Below, piece by piece: positions 8,201 through 16,900 of a stretch of 35,420 bases of DNA. The stretch covers positions 1 to 35,420 of IMG/VR virus record IMGVR_UViG_3300025168_000282; one strand, given 5' to 3'. The notes below the pieces were generated by a model. The model saw only the letters and a list, made by a program, of their open reading frames with translations, made no database searches and was not told where the DNA came from. Origin of the DNA: a virus. A program made the translations under genes and the position numbers. Each line of letters opens with the position of its first letter. Positions within the stretch are counted from its first letter, which is position 1.

Positions 8201-8350
8201 AGTAGAATGATTTTCTTTGACATATTTTTCCCACTCAGTAAACTTAAACCCGTACTTCGCAGCAATTCTATTAATTTCTGTTTCGCCGGGTCGTCCGCCG
8301 CCGCCGCCGCCGCCGGCACCTTCGGTCGGTACTGCTATTGGGATGCTCAT
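5255..8350 (-). CDS. Large baseplate-hub-like structural protein, 1031 residues
   Basis: The product begins with a short leader, then a run of glycines (about 11-19) encoded by a GGC repeat, then a LysM-like segment (EINRIAAKYGFKFTEWEKYV, about 25-44). The long middle part is mixed alpha/beta with one lysine-rich helix (about 350-370). The last 100 residues (LILPQDVDITMVGNTLFRNG through GGYYRVYRVSNDI) resemble the C-terminal beta-rich part of hub proteins that I recall from marine myophages. I infer a central baseplate component because it follows the tape measure, tube-junction-like and gp53-like genes. The ATG at 8350 follows AGGAGG at nine bases. No lysozyme motif or spike repeat is evident. 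T4 gp5, gp27 or gp6/gp7 equivalence cannot be decided by eye. Confidence 0.65.
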   Translation of the reverse strand: MSIPIAVPTEGAGGGGGGGRPGETEINRIAAKYGFKFTEWEKYVKENHSTLNERTSAVFGLPVVEPTAEEINPKELSQARAEIIVFATKDAGVRRVVQSEAQRKITQRKITAAFRNGYIRDRIKSMEATLRDANYFDNLRRLARGKAPSRLAIGDSGPLSLDESIKLRQKNAQCTLINNFDTLVAANGMQKERPTTNLIMHYTGPPDDLPTLITNPFNAKDFVSAGTDQLSMLSPKLDFFIRDENGKDNRVLFADYVDSERMVELSNLRDQNNMASILKASGMQGTNVGIRSFEWKYENKDWGDYVVGASLQLHFGSLTELVNESYLEFVFTSGLRHGNDTIDRNSAGNAKAKKLVRVKKEIKDLKKSLAAAAAGTFPEVDKTTASANFKQLKVVCGWHKPETSNLGNSMLSKNFLRAIEESQKTLLLNLVSYNLEFKEQGQVDLSLEYIASIDNMAVRETSDVLAGRAGIKDNPNRKPTKVVLNDDGSSFAQRAAEALGLLESSKFEDTIDPAGYIAKRFKASQGKPERFTCAPDGVLIELDLLERQVELARLQNSENPPDIDNLTKYANAANEIYDQLQDSILADKYTSFMDSLIYSKKVFSVTSNIVSINNTSTTPQFRVVVTSGPPTDVGALADRLSKAAKSYKNKKDKESIDDYVNRIGALDPASDVTYEKNTRRVGNERIVTVPIYYMRLGDIIEIAMRNGNVQRRDDFRMILGSFNTASAAFPGSVKRNVPLGEIPISLDYFGQWFFENVIATETKSLKFRKFMELLCWGLVNPLLSNLCDEDNRVRLNVQFTTHTTNVREKDRLQQKTDSSTLTKKQARGVSRAGSEGMYFGDAEEVEASGRPEGFAPKQFFSQQQMKRMFNGSNRRSVLKDAPLDNFLIFFAKNMSKERKGDVVEDSKDGIYHLFVGADAGIAKQFNFATKNLSMMREMNIERAASTSRQANVLILPQDVDITMVGNTLFRNGSLIYVNAEMAIGTAAADMLQLGGYYRVYRVSNDIAPGRFQTTLNCYFQHSRVFNPNEGR
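8295..8315. repeat. CCG/GGC trinucleotide repeat, seven units
   Basis: Seven uninterrupted CCG units (GGC glycine codons on the coding strand) lie within codons about 12-19 of the large baseplate gene. The surrounding DNA is AT-rich, so this pure triplet run stands out. Length change would alter a glycine linker without shifting the frame. Confidence 0.9.
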
Positions 8351-8381
8351 TAAAAACGCCTCCTAGTCACTTTTCAATCTC

Positions 8382-8720
8382 CTAAAAGATAGCCAGAACG
8401 TCAGACAGGGGTTGCGGGACATAATATATGTCACCCACTTTAAAGTGAGCCTCTGTAGGTTTTTGGTTGAACCAAGAAATGACCCACCAATATTCTGGCG
8501 AGCCGTAGTATTCATCGGCAATATTATACAACTTGTCAGTAGACCCCCACCGAAGCGGAACGGATTCTAATTCTTGGAATTGCTCATCTGTAGGATAACC
8601 TATGATTGCAGTCTTAAATTGATAGGTCTGAGCCAGATCACGATCTTTAAAGAATACTTTTTTGTACTCTCTGTCATCATTGAAAAACAACTCTCTTTTG
8701 TCGTATCTAGAAAATGGCAT
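8382..8720 (-). CDS. gp53: Baseplate wedge protein gp53-like (LysM-like)
   Basis: 112 residues. The C-terminal two thirds form a LysM-like unit. LYNIADEYYGSPEYWWVISW (about 65-84) is followed by a hydrophobic strand ending GDIYYVPQPL (about 96-105). This spacing (structured repeat, YG-x-P-x-x-WW, then I-x-x-P) is the pattern of gp53-family baseplate proteins in T4-like phages. T4 gp53 is longer (196 residues) and joins adjacent baseplate wedges. The N-terminal part (R-Y-D-K-R...) is charged and aromatic. The ATG is two bases past the stop of the previous gene, with AGAGG upstream, and the gene sits in the baseplate block. It ends in TAG. A generic phage LysM protein is the alternative. Confidence 0.6.
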   Translation of the reverse strand: MPFSRYDKRELFFNDDREYKKVFFKDRDLAQTYQFKTAIIGYPTDEQFQELESVPLRWGSTDKLYNIADEYYGSPEYWWVISWFNQKPTEAHFKVGDIYYVPQPLSDVLAIF

Positions 8721-8722
8721 TA

Positions 8723-9577
8723 CTATTTTGTCCTCTGTTCGCTTAGCGCTTCTCTGGTCGCAGCGTTCGTCTGGGCACTATTAGCATCATTGCTGGGACG
8801 GGTTGCCGGCGGTGATATAACCGAGTCGCTAGGGGTAAAGTTTTCCACCGTCACAGTACTGTCGGTTGGAGGGGTTGTGCGGTATGGGAAGTCGGAGCCA
8901 GCATTGTTCTTATCGGATCGAAAGCTAAACTTTGTCTTCTTAGATTTTCCTTGGCCGTCTCTATACTCAGTTATGTTTTGTTCCTTGCCCTTGATAAAAC
9001 CCAATGGATGTTCGTGAAGAACAGTAAGTTCAAAATTTAGTCTAATTGTCTTAGGGATAACCACTGCGATGCCAGCCTCCGTAGTGCCATAAAAAGTTCC
9101 CTCTTCTGTCAGGGGATCCATTGTAAACCCATTTACATATCCCAAAAGAGGTCCACCGAGTTCAGAGTTCTGTATTAAATTAAGATAACCAACCTTCATT
9201 AGTGGCCCCATATTCATAGTTGTAGCACCAGATCTTTTTGTATACAAAGGATACAACATTTGCATAAGAGTATTAACTTTTTGTAGGTTTTGAGAGCCTC
9301 GTTCCATTGATTCTGCGGGGATTATCCAAGACACAGAAATTGCTCGTCTTGTGCCGGCAAAAGTTGCAATAGGGTCCATTCTACCAAAGACTTGTTCGGC
9401 GCTCCACTCGGAAGTGTATGCATCACTGAAGTTTTCTAAAAACGCTGGGAACTCAACATAGCGACCTGTTGGGACATGCTCTAAGCTTAAGACATAACCC
9501 TCTTGTTCAAGTTGAGAGATGCCGAGTGTTCCGACATTCCCCTGTTTCCAAAGCGGAACTGGTGTTCTGGTAGCCAT
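8723..9577 (-). CDS. Baseplate/tail-tube junction protein, gp48/gp54 or Dit-like role
   Basis: 284 residues. The N-terminus (VPLWKQGNVG) leads into a beta-rich segment with EFPAFLENFSD and the striking stretch WSAEQVFGRMDPIATF (about 58-73). I associate that stretch with baseplate or tube-initiation proteins of marine T4-like phages. The last 70 residues (about 215-284) are polar and probably disordered (STVTVENFTPSD and a Thr/Asn-rich end). The gene follows the tape measure directly. In T4-like and other tailed phages that position holds proteins joining the tube to the baseplate (gp48, gp54, or distal tail proteins). The ATG follows GGGAGGG at about ten bases. The exact equivalent is uncertain. 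Confidence 0.5.
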   Translation of the reverse strand: MATRTPVPLWKQGNVGTLGISQLEQEGYVLSLEHVPTGRYVEFPAFLENFSDAYTSEWSAEQVFGRMDPIATFAGTRRAISVSWIIPAESMERGSQNLQKVNTLMQMLYPLYTKRSGATTMNMGPLMKVGYLNLIQNSELGGPLLGYVNGFTMDPLTEEGTFYGTTEAGIAVVIPKTIRLNFELTVLHEHPLGFIKGKEQNITEYRDGQGKSKKTKFSFRSDKNNAGSDFPYRTTPPTDSTVTVENFTPSDSVISPPATRPSNDANSAQTNAATREALSEQRTK

Positions 9578-9603
9578 GTTTTTAACCCTCCCGAGATTCT
9601 AAC

Positions 9604-11781
9604 TTAAGGTCTTGAAACGCCATAACCACCACCCAGTGCTGTAGAGTCAGCAGTCTTTACACTATACGATCTACTGGCTCTACCAATCTCTTTTGAGTTA
9701 AGCTGGATAGATGAGTTCAACTCTATAGCGCTGGGTGTCATTGCCTGTCCTGCGCCAATAACTGCCCGCACCACCTTCTCCATCAAAGAGTTATCTTGAG
9801 CAGATTTAGTTGCTGCCGCAGCGAGCGTAATCTGCTGGACTACTTCCTTCAGGTGTCCTACATCCTCTGCTTTAATCTTTGTCGTTAGTTCGATTACCTT
9901 GCCCATATTTGCAAGACCCTCGGAAGCCTCTGAGATGTCTCCCGCCAAAGAGTCGCCGATTGTTGCAATGGCAAGAGTCAAAGCAGTCAAACCTATCAAG
10001 GCAAGAGGGTTGCCGAGAACACTGCTAGCAGCAGCCAAGGCAACCATTGCTGAAGCAAGTGCCAAAACCCCCACAGAAACAGCATATATTTTTTCTGGTG
10101 CCAGTTCAGCCAACTGAGATATGAAAGTACTAAATCCGGAGAGGACCATAGTTATACCCTCACCCAGCATCTTAAATCCGAAGCCTGCGGCTGCGATCCC
10201 CACGCCAACGAGGGCAAGGGATGCGGCGATTGGTAAAAGTGCCACACCCAACTTACCGAAGCCGGGAGCGGCGACACTAGCAGAGGCTCCGGCACGAGCC
10301 ACTCCGGCCCCAGCGGATCCGGCGGCTTTATCCGTGGCAGCAAACAACCCAGCTATCAAAGTAAATGGCACCGCCAATAGTTTCACGGCACCAACAAAAG
10401 CTGCAATCGATTTAACTACTGCAAAAAAAGCAACGCCCATTGCAATCACTTTTATAACCCCGCTCTCAGCTATGATCCTAATAAAGTCTGTTGTATTCTC
10501 TATTAGAGGTCCCAAGCCGATGACAACATTTTCTATTGCTACCTTAAATTTTTGCATCGCAGTTGTCATTGACTCTGCTCTTTCGTCAATACCTTTTTGT
10601 TCTCGTTGGTATTTTCTTAGCGCTACTGGGTCTCCAAACATTCTTCGGGCCATATCAACATCAACACCCATCGCTCGTGCAATTGCTTGTTTCTCACGAC
10701 GGTCCATATCATCAAAGTTTTTGCCTCGCATCTGGAACTCATTCCTGAGGATCTTAATTCTGTCTGCCTCTGAAGCAGCCATAAGTTCTACAGAGTTTAA
10801 TCTAAGTCCGATCTGGGCATTTAGGCGACCCGCAATATCAGCCGCACCTTCGAAAGTATCGAAAAGATCTGCCATGGCAAACGCCTCTTGGACCCCCATA
10901 CCCATTTTACGAGCTTCTTTGGCAAGTTCTTTAAATTGTTTTGTGCCTAGTTTGCCGTACTTCGCCAGAGAGCCACTCAAAGCATTGAAGTCCCCTATCA
11001 ACTGACTAGCAGGAAGACCCAGACTCTGCCCAAGTCTGTCAAACTCAATAGCCGCATTACTAGCCGACGAAGTACTTAATCCCATTCCTCGTGTTAAAGC
11101 GTCTAACGCTTGCCCAGTAGTAGCAGCGTCAACTCCCATAGCAGACAGCAACGCTGTCGTCTGAGCAAGTTCCGCACGAGCATAACCAGAAGAAGCAGCG
11201 AACAAAGTCATATTAGAAGCTAAAGAACCAACTATTTCCGACGACTCGGCTATGCCTATACCAAGACTGTCGTTATTCATCGCTAGGGTTTTCATATCCC
11301 CAGATAGTGCTCTGGTATATCCTGATGTCTTAGCTAACGATACTTGAGCCGCATCAAAAGATTGAGCGATACCAACTACTGTAGACGCAAGTCCTTTTAG
11401 ACTTGTTAGGTCTTGGAAGTTAACTCCAGTTATATCTTGTACAAGCCCATATATGTCACCATATATTTCTTTTATTTTCTCGACTCGTTTTTCTTGCTCA
11501 GCTAATGACTTGTTTTGATCTTCTATAGCAGTAGACTTATCTTCTTCTGCTTGAACTGATGCCTGTAAAGCTTCTATCGTTTTTTGGTCAAGTTTAGATC
11601 CTGCCAGCTTCTTTTGGACAATCTCGTCCTCAAGTTCAGCACCAGCCCTAAGCAGATCGACAATCTGCTGGGCATCTTTGGCTCTTCCTTTGCTGAGTTT
11701 TTTATCTTGTAAAAGTTGCTCAGTGACTTGCTTCTGAAGCGCTAACTGTCTTTCTAATACTTTTGTTGGATCATCAGCCAT
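9604..11781 (-). CDS. gp29: Tail tape measure protein
   Basis: 725 residues. Residues 1-105 are a charged coiled coil (VLERQLALQKQVTEQLLQ and later heptads). An Ala/Ser/Gly-rich helical middle follows, then three hydrophobic blocks typical of tape measures (about 441-481, 511-545 and 568-615), then a polar tail. Tape measures set tail length and may insert in the membrane at DNA ejection. At about 0.15 nm per residue this one would specify a tail near 109 nm (inference); T4 gp29 has 590 residues. Order agrees: sheath, tube, gp26-like chaperone and extension, one small gene, tape measure, baseplate. The start follows an AAGGAT site. Confidence 0.85.
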   Translation of the reverse strand: MADDPTKVLERQLALQKQVTEQLLQDKKLSKGRAKDAQQIVDLLRAGAELEDEIVQKKLAGSKLDQKTIEALQASVQAEEDKSTAIEDQNKSLAEQEKRVEKIKEIYGDIYGLVQDITGVNFQDLTSLKGLASTVVGIAQSFDAAQVSLAKTSGYTRALSGDMKTLAMNNDSLGIGIAESSEIVGSLASNMTLFAASSGYARAELAQTTALLSAMGVDAATTGQALDALTRGMGLSTSSASNAAIEFDRLGQSLGLPASQLIGDFNALSGSLAKYGKLGTKQFKELAKEARKMGMGVQEAFAMADLFDTFEGAADIAGRLNAQIGLRLNSVELMAASEADRIKILRNEFQMRGKNFDDMDRREKQAIARAMGVDVDMARRMFGDPVALRKYQREQKGIDERAESMTTAMQKFKVAIENVVIGLGPLIENTTDFIRIIAESGVIKVIAMGVAFFAVVKSIAAFVGAVKLLAVPFTLIAGLFAATDKAAGSAGAGVARAGASASVAAPGFGKLGVALLPIAASLALVGVGIAAAGFGFKMLGEGITMVLSGFSTFISQLAELAPEKIYAVSVGVLALASAMVALAAASSVLGNPLALIGLTALTLAIATIGDSLAGDISEASEGLANMGKVIELTTKIKAEDVGHLKEVVQQITLAAAATKSAQDNSLMEKVVRAVIGAGQAMTPSAIELNSSIQLNSKEIGRASRSYSVKTADSTALGGGYGVSRP

Positions 11782-11799
11782 TTACATCTTATCCTTAGA

Positions 11800-12135
11800 T
11801 CAGTTGCGAATTGGCCAATTAATCTTAGCTTCCCGCTCAAAACGTTTAATAGCAACATCAAGCTTGGATTTCTGCTTATAAGTCATGGGATCATCAAGAC
11901 CATACTTCTTGATGTATTCCATATATCTTTTTTCGTTCACTAAAGCATCAGTGAATCTTTCAATCTCAATTTTATTTCCACGCACACGAACAGGAATCCG
12001 GCGACCCTTAAACATCTTAGATAAAAGGTACTGTATCCAAGCCGCAAAAACATAAAGAATATTTTCGTTCAATTCACCACGCCTTGCAGCGCCGAGATCA
12101 AACACCATCTCCTTTAATTCGTCTTCTGAGAGCAT
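11800..12135 (-). CDS. Small protein between tail chaperone and tape measure, 111 residues
   Basis: Not recognised. It is helical and highly charged, with a basic centre (KMFKGRRIPVRVRGNK, about 40-55) and a Lys/Arg-rich C-terminus ending KINWPIRN. No signal peptide or confident membrane span; LYVFAAWIQYLL (27-38) is a short hydrophobic helix. The ATG is well placed after GGAGG (seven bases). Because it lies between the chaperone extension and the tape measure, a tail-assembly or tape-measure-binding role is likely but inferred only from position. Confidence 0.75.
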   Translation of the reverse strand: MLSEDELKEMVFDLGAARRGELNENILYVFAAWIQYLLSKMFKGRRIPVRVRGNKIEIERFTDALVNEKRYMEYIKKYGLDDPMTYKQKSKLDVAIKRFEREAKINWPIRN

Positions 12136-12198
12136 TTCTGTTCCTCCAAAAAAATACGTGTGCTCAATAAGTAGTTAATTGGATAGAATAATGAAGTT

Positions 12199-12462
12199 TT
12201 ATCTGCTACCTGATTTACTACGAGAAAGAGCCGACTCATGCTGCTTCACTTCTTCTTCTTTTTGTTTTGATAACCTTCTCAAGAACCAGCGGCGAAGAAC
12301 AACAGGTAAATTATAAACTTCGAAAAAGCTCCAGCTTCCATAATATTTTAATTGAAAAAATTCTTCGTGTATCGCTTCTTTATATTCGTCACTTAGGCCA
12401 AAAAAAGTCCGCAGTGAGCGGCACCTCCATGTCAGCAGAATAGCCGCAAGAGTTGCACTCAA
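12199..12462 (-). CDS. Tail-chaperone extension (GT-like), probably made by recoding from gp26
   Basis: This frame overlaps the end of the gp26 gene and continues 66 residues beyond its T7 run. It has no ATG; the only conventional start is a TTG at 12462 with no ribosome site. A GGAGG at 12428-12424 is followed nine bases later only by CTG. From G22 onward (GLSDEYKEAIHEEFF) it looks like genuine protein: helical, with YGSWSFFEVYNLPVVLRRWF (about 41-60) and a charged tail. A W-S-F-x-E, N-L-P-V, L-R-R-W-F pattern is what I recall from tail-assembly proteins near gp26 in marine T4-like phages. The simplest reading is that ribosomes leaving gp26 at the T7 run by +1 or -2 make a fusion of about 348 residues. 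If instead initiated separately, the product is at most 87 residues. Confidence 0.6.
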   Translation of the reverse strand: MSATLAAILLTWRCRSLRTFFGLSDEYKEAIHEEFFQLKYYGSWSFFEVYNLPVVLRRWFLRRLSKQKEEEVKQHESALSRSKSGSR

Positions 12463-13246
12463 AAGTTTGCGATAAATCGATGTTTGGAACTATTTTTCCA
12501 TAAAAGGTTCTCAAGAATCGAGAATCTCTAGCTGGCATAGTTTGTATAAAGGACTTAAGATTGAAGACATCCTGACTTCCATTAACAGAAACGATAAAAG
12601 CCTGAAATTGATCCGTCAGGGTAGTGTCCCCGATCTTTCTTCTCGCCTTTCTCTCTGCCTCTTTGTAAAGCTTCATCTCGTCAGCGCCGTTCAAGAGACG
12701 GCACTCAACCACCGCCTTACTTAGGGGCAATGTCACAGAAAATGTGTTATACCCCGTCTGCTCTCCGTCATATAATTCTAGAGCAGACTGTGTCTCTGAA
12801 ACTTTGACATCTTCAAGACTAAAGGAGAAGTCCTCCGCTGTATCACAGGACGGACAAGTAACCTTTGTCTCATACTCAGGCCCATATCCAGTAATGCGGG
12901 CTGCTACGATCAGGGCGTTCTTGTCGCCAACAAGAAAAGTATCTAGATTGAGGTCCTTATCAACAAGAAGGTTCTTGAGAAGACGGTCGATAACGACACC
13001 TTCTTTTATAAGAGATCTAGAAGTAAGTATGTCTTCTTCTTTCGCTGTCATATAGCGAATTTCTACTGACTCCTTGTTATGGAGAGGATGACTCTCAGCA
13101 TAAAACTTACCCCGGCTTGGTAAGCTGACAAACTCAGTAGGAACCGACCAGTTAAAGGTGGCTCCTTCTGAGTTGTTTGTTGTCGCAATTGGGGCGGGAG
13201 TCTCGTCCACCACAGGGGCGGATGCCCGGTCTTCATTTCTGCTCAT
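12389..13246 (-). CDS. gp26: Baseplate hub assembly / tail chaperone gp26-like, zinc ribbon
   Basis: 285 residues. After a disordered N-terminus (1-30) comes the typical pattern of T4 gp26-family (T4_baseplate) proteins. SLPSRGKFY (41-49) and VEIRYMTAKEEDILTS (61-76) are followed by RLL and a GD-x-N segment (107-110), and by ITGYG (118-122). Four cysteines in two pairs (C131/C134 and C264/C267) form a probable zinc ribbon. The family is needed for baseplate hub assembly. By position (after the tube gene, before the tape measure) it parallels the lambda gpG-type tape-measure chaperone. The gene ends with F-F-W-P-K encoded around a T7 run that may feed into the downstream extension. The ATG is preceded by an AAGAAGGGTTACAAA leader with a modest ribosome site. 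Confidence 0.85.
   Translation of the reverse strand: MSRNEDRASAPVVDETPAPIATTNNSEGATFNWSVPTEFVSLPSRGKFYAESHPLHNKESVEIRYMTAKEEDILTSRSLIKEGVVIDRLLKNLLVDKDLNLDTFLVGDKNALIVAARITGYGPEYETKVTCPSCDTAEDFSFSLEDVKVSETQSALELYDGEQTGYNTFSVTLPLSKAVVECRLLNGADEMKLYKEAERKARRKIGDTTLTDQFQAFIVSVNGSQDVFNLKSFIQTMPARDSRFLRTFYGKIVPNIDLSQTFECNSCGYSADMEVPLTADFFWPK
12400..12406 (-). other. Candidate ribosomal frameshift site (T7 homopolymer)
   Basis: In the gp26 frame the codons read GAC TTT TTT TGG CCT AAG, then TGA. Seven consecutive T end eight bases before the gp26 stop codon's first base. The extension frame is +1 (equivalently -2) relative to gp26. Homopolymeric TTT-TTT codons permit either shift. An internal GGAGG lies 17 bases upstream, further than usual for stimulation. 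Confidence 0.5.
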
Positions 13247-13311
13247 TTTGTAACCCTTCTTTTAAAGAAACTAACACACAAAGAAAATTTTGTTAATTTA
13301 ACTTATTTCCC

Positions 13312-13866
13312 TTATCTGATTGCAGGTGGACCAGCAGTTCGGCCCTTAGTCCTAAGCTCTGCCCAGTCGAATGCTAGTTCTAAACTTATTTCATTCATTT
13401 CGTCAGAGGTATAATCAAGCTGACCACCAAAATCGATGCTAACCATAAATGGATTTATTAGGGTCCAAGTCTCAATTGGATCCCCCTCATCATCAAGTTG
13501 TTGAATCTGAATTCTGCCGATGGCCTCTGAGGCTTTTTTCTTACTGAGGCTTGATTTAGCACCCTGTTGGGTAGTGGGATACCTATAGCCCGAAACGCCC
13601 AAACGTTGCAAAAACTCATAAGCCAGATCTGGATCAACCGGATCGATTAATGTTAGGGTGATATTGTCCCAAGTAACACGACCGGGATACTTAAAAGTAT
13701 GATCCAAGTAAGAGTGCTCTACCACACTAACATTTGCCTTTGGCTTTGTAGCGGTCTTAACGGTCCAGATAGGGATAGCCTCCCCTTGACCGTTTAGTTG
13801 TACCGCAAAACGATAACGTCGTTTAGGGTCGGTATTAACGTTTGACCAGAAAAGATCAGCAGCCAT
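13312..13866 (-). CDS. gp19: Tail tube protein gp19-like
   Basis: 184 residues, close to T4 gp19 (163). The product is beta-rich without signal or membrane segment. ADLFWSNVNTDPKRRYRF (3-20) leads into VKTATKPKANVSVVEHSYL (36-54) and the tube-fold strand FKYPGRVTWDNITLTLIDP (about 58-76), followed by a variable loop and SIDFGGQLDYTSDEMNEISL (about 144-163). 'Lys/Pro exit to V-x-W-x-x-I-T-L-T-L' is the common tube/Hcp-like signature of T4-like phages. It lies immediately downstream of the sheath gene, as gp19 does after gp18 in T4. The ATG has an AAGGAG site at nine bases. It would stack as hexameric rings inside the sheath. Confidence 0.9.
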   Translation of the reverse strand: MAADLFWSNVNTDPKRRYRFAVQLNGQGEAIPIWTVKTATKPKANVSVVEHSYLDHTFKYPGRVTWDNITLTLIDPVDPDLAYEFLQRLGVSGYRYPTTQQGAKSSLSKKKASEAIGRIQIQQLDDEGDPIETWTLINPFMVSIDFGGQLDYTSDEMNEISLELAFDWAELRTKGRTAGPPAIR

Positions 13867-13911
13867 TATATGTTTCTCCTTGATATATTATATAGTGCAT
13901 TATAACTTTTC

Positions 13912-16900
13912 TTAGTCCTCAAAAGAAGCCCCGCTGTTTGTAACAACGAAGTCAATAGCGAAGAACTCTGCCGTGCGGGTAGGCTTGACCAAGAGCTTAG
14001 CATAAATAATGTTACGATCTACAAGATCAGGCGTTGTAGTGGTTTCATCTAAGATTAGACGGAAATCGTCAACACCGAACTGAGACTTGACAGAGTCCAA
14101 CACCGGAGTAGCCTGAGCTAAAAATGCATTCCAAGTCTCTTGTGTATTCGCTCGGAAGAGAAGACGAGAGGCTATGAAGGAAATTTCACGCTTCAAGAAG
14201 ATCATCAATCGACGAACGTTAATTCTATCAAGTGCTGAACTCGTTTGTTGCAAGGTTTTCTGCCCAAAGATCACAATGCCTTCGGCTGGGAACTTAGCGA
14301 TGGGGTTAATGCCCACATCATACAAAGAGTCTCTTTCTGAAGAGGTCAGGCGGCGGCTAACATCAAGAACCGGAATTCCTGCTGCGCCTTCGCTTAGTCC
14401 ACCTCGGGCAAAGCCTGCGGGGGCGTACCAAGGTGCAGCATTGCGATCCGTGGTAGAAAGGGCACCCAAGGCTGCAACAGAAGGTGGGCAGTAAACAAGA
14501 CGGTTAGAAACCGGATCTTGCACCAGAACCCAAGGATAGTATGTTGCAGCATAGCTGCTGTCAATGTTTCTATCTTTCAGTCCGTCAACTACCTGTTGCA
14601 CAGTGAAGTTGTTTCTCACAGCAGCACTTGCTGTACTCTCCGTATCAGGTGTGTAAACGTTTTGCAAATCGATGATTGCTAAAGCATCGCCACGCTCTTC
14701 TACAGTATCTACTAGGAAGTCTGTCACTGCGTTTTGGGTTACACCGGGGACAGAGATCAAGTTGTATTGGTTCTGTTCTGAGTCTGATACAATATTTATT
14801 GCTCTCTTCAGAGTTTCTAACTGATAACTTTCTGTTTCTTTTGTGACACCTTCGAAAGTAGAGTTAGAGAGACGGAAAGGGTCTCGCTCGGTTACATCAA
14901 AGCCATCAAAACCACCGTGTAACAATGTGGTAAAGCGGTCGTATCCGGCATCTAGAGTACCCGTATAACTTGCTCTATGCATTGAGATACTTTGTCCGTT
15001 TGCCCGGTTTCCATAAGAATATGTTCCGCTCTGAGCAATATTGCTATTTGCTACAAATGAGCCAGAAACATCATCTAGTGAGAATACCCACGAGATGGCC
15101 AATGGTGAAGTAGTAGCACTTCCAGACTCGCCCTGTGGCATATTGAGAAGACCATCACGATAACTTCCACTAGAAGCGACATCGAAATCGGTCGAAGCGG
15201 GGTTAGTATGAACCGAAGTAAATGCAGCATTTCGCACTCTCAGCCAATCCGATGTGTCAGTATTATAGGTTGTGTCAGTTGAGCTTAGACCAGTCCAAGC
15301 ACCCCAGTAAACATTTTCATTAGTCTTAGGTGAACCCCAAGCGCTCTGTTTTCTGAGTGGTACAGATGGGAAAACAATTGACCCAGTATAGTGAAGACCG
15401 ACAGCATTTGCAAGTGCAGCCTGTCCGGGACCAGCAGTACCACTCAAGCTGATAACTTGTTGGGTAGCAGCCGAATTGCCACCCATTTTACCATACTCAG
15501 AAGGATTACCACCAGCCACCATAGAGTTGTTGGTACCCATTGAGGCGGACCTATATCTTTCGTGAGCCTTTAGTCCGGGTCTGGCGTTTGGCAATAAGCC
15601 ACTTCCGCTAATGAATGTTACGTTTCTGTACTGAAGAGGTCCGAAGACGCCGAAAGGTAACAGTCTTGCGTCAAGACCGCCTCGGTCGAGGTCGGCGTCC
15701 ATCTCTACACGAACATATTTTGATCTATTTTCAAATCGACCATACTGACGATTCGCTTGGTCAACTTCGCTGTAAGCCTCATATTTATCTCCGATTCGGA
15801 TGGCGATATAATTTGGCGAGGCAGGATTTAGACTTAAATTGTCAAATCGTTCCAGAACGACCTGTCGATTATCTTTATCTGTTATCTTTCTTACGACAAC
15901 ACTAAAGCTTCCGTATGCCTTGACATTGCCTCGTGGGGCTTTTATCTTTTCAACAGATATTTTAATTTCTTTCTGTACGCTTTCGCCGGCAGTAAGTGCC
16001 TCAAGGCGGAAAAGCTTTTGTTGGTTCTTAGCTTCATATGTGCCAAAGTTTGTTGACAAATCCTGACCGATATAAAACCCAGTAGAGGCACGAGTTGCAC
16101 CAAACTGGAAGCTGTGCTGGTCTTGTGTTGTGTCTTTCTGATTAACCATTGGCAAAATGACTGCGTGCAGCCCATTGCTTGGAGAAAATGCAGAATGCGA
16201 AACATTCACCATAACACCGATAGATGTTTCTTCTCTTTTGACAATCTGGTTAGCAAAAGATTCGCCAACCCAGAACTTACCACCCAAACTTGAAGTTCTA
16301 GATGCATCTGTAGAAATTGATGCATTTGTTAAAGTTGGGTTTGTATTTAATACGTTTCTAATGTAATTATCTTTATTGCGGTCTAAACTAACTGTTGTAG
16401 TTTCTAAATTTGCCGCTGTACCATCTTTAGAGAAGCCGATACCAATATTTCCGTCCGGGAATACATAAAGGTCGCCGGCAGAACCTGTGCTCGTACCGAA
16501 CGTTCCATTGTTTCTGGCTCCAGACAAGACAACACGTCCAGACTCTAGATAGAATGTAGCCGCCAACGCTCCCGTAACAGCACTCTTGCTCTGAAGACTA
16601 GCTGATGGAAAGACAACAAGTCCCCAAGCGCCGCCATCATTGACTGTTGTGCTCTTAGTCTTTACACCAGCTTTATACCCAGCTTTACCAGTGGATGTGG
16701 CGCTAGAGTTCTGCACCCCAACAAGACGAACAAAGGTCAGGGGAGCATTGTTCGCAAGATAAGCCTGCGCAGCTAATGCACCATAGGTTGGAGAAGTCAG
16801 GTTGCCTTCTCTGGCAATATCTACTGCCTCAGGTCCAGCAACAGGCTCACCAAAAGTTTGAACAAAGTCAGAGAAAGATCTGATAGTAACTGGCTTCATG

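Noticed and set aside
10121-11005. Long plus-strand reading frame (294 codons) opposite the tape measure gene
   Set aside because: Its product is low-complexity Ala/Pro/Ser/Ile-rich, the antisense image of the Ala/Gly/Leu-rich tape measure; no ribosome site and the only strand in use is minus.
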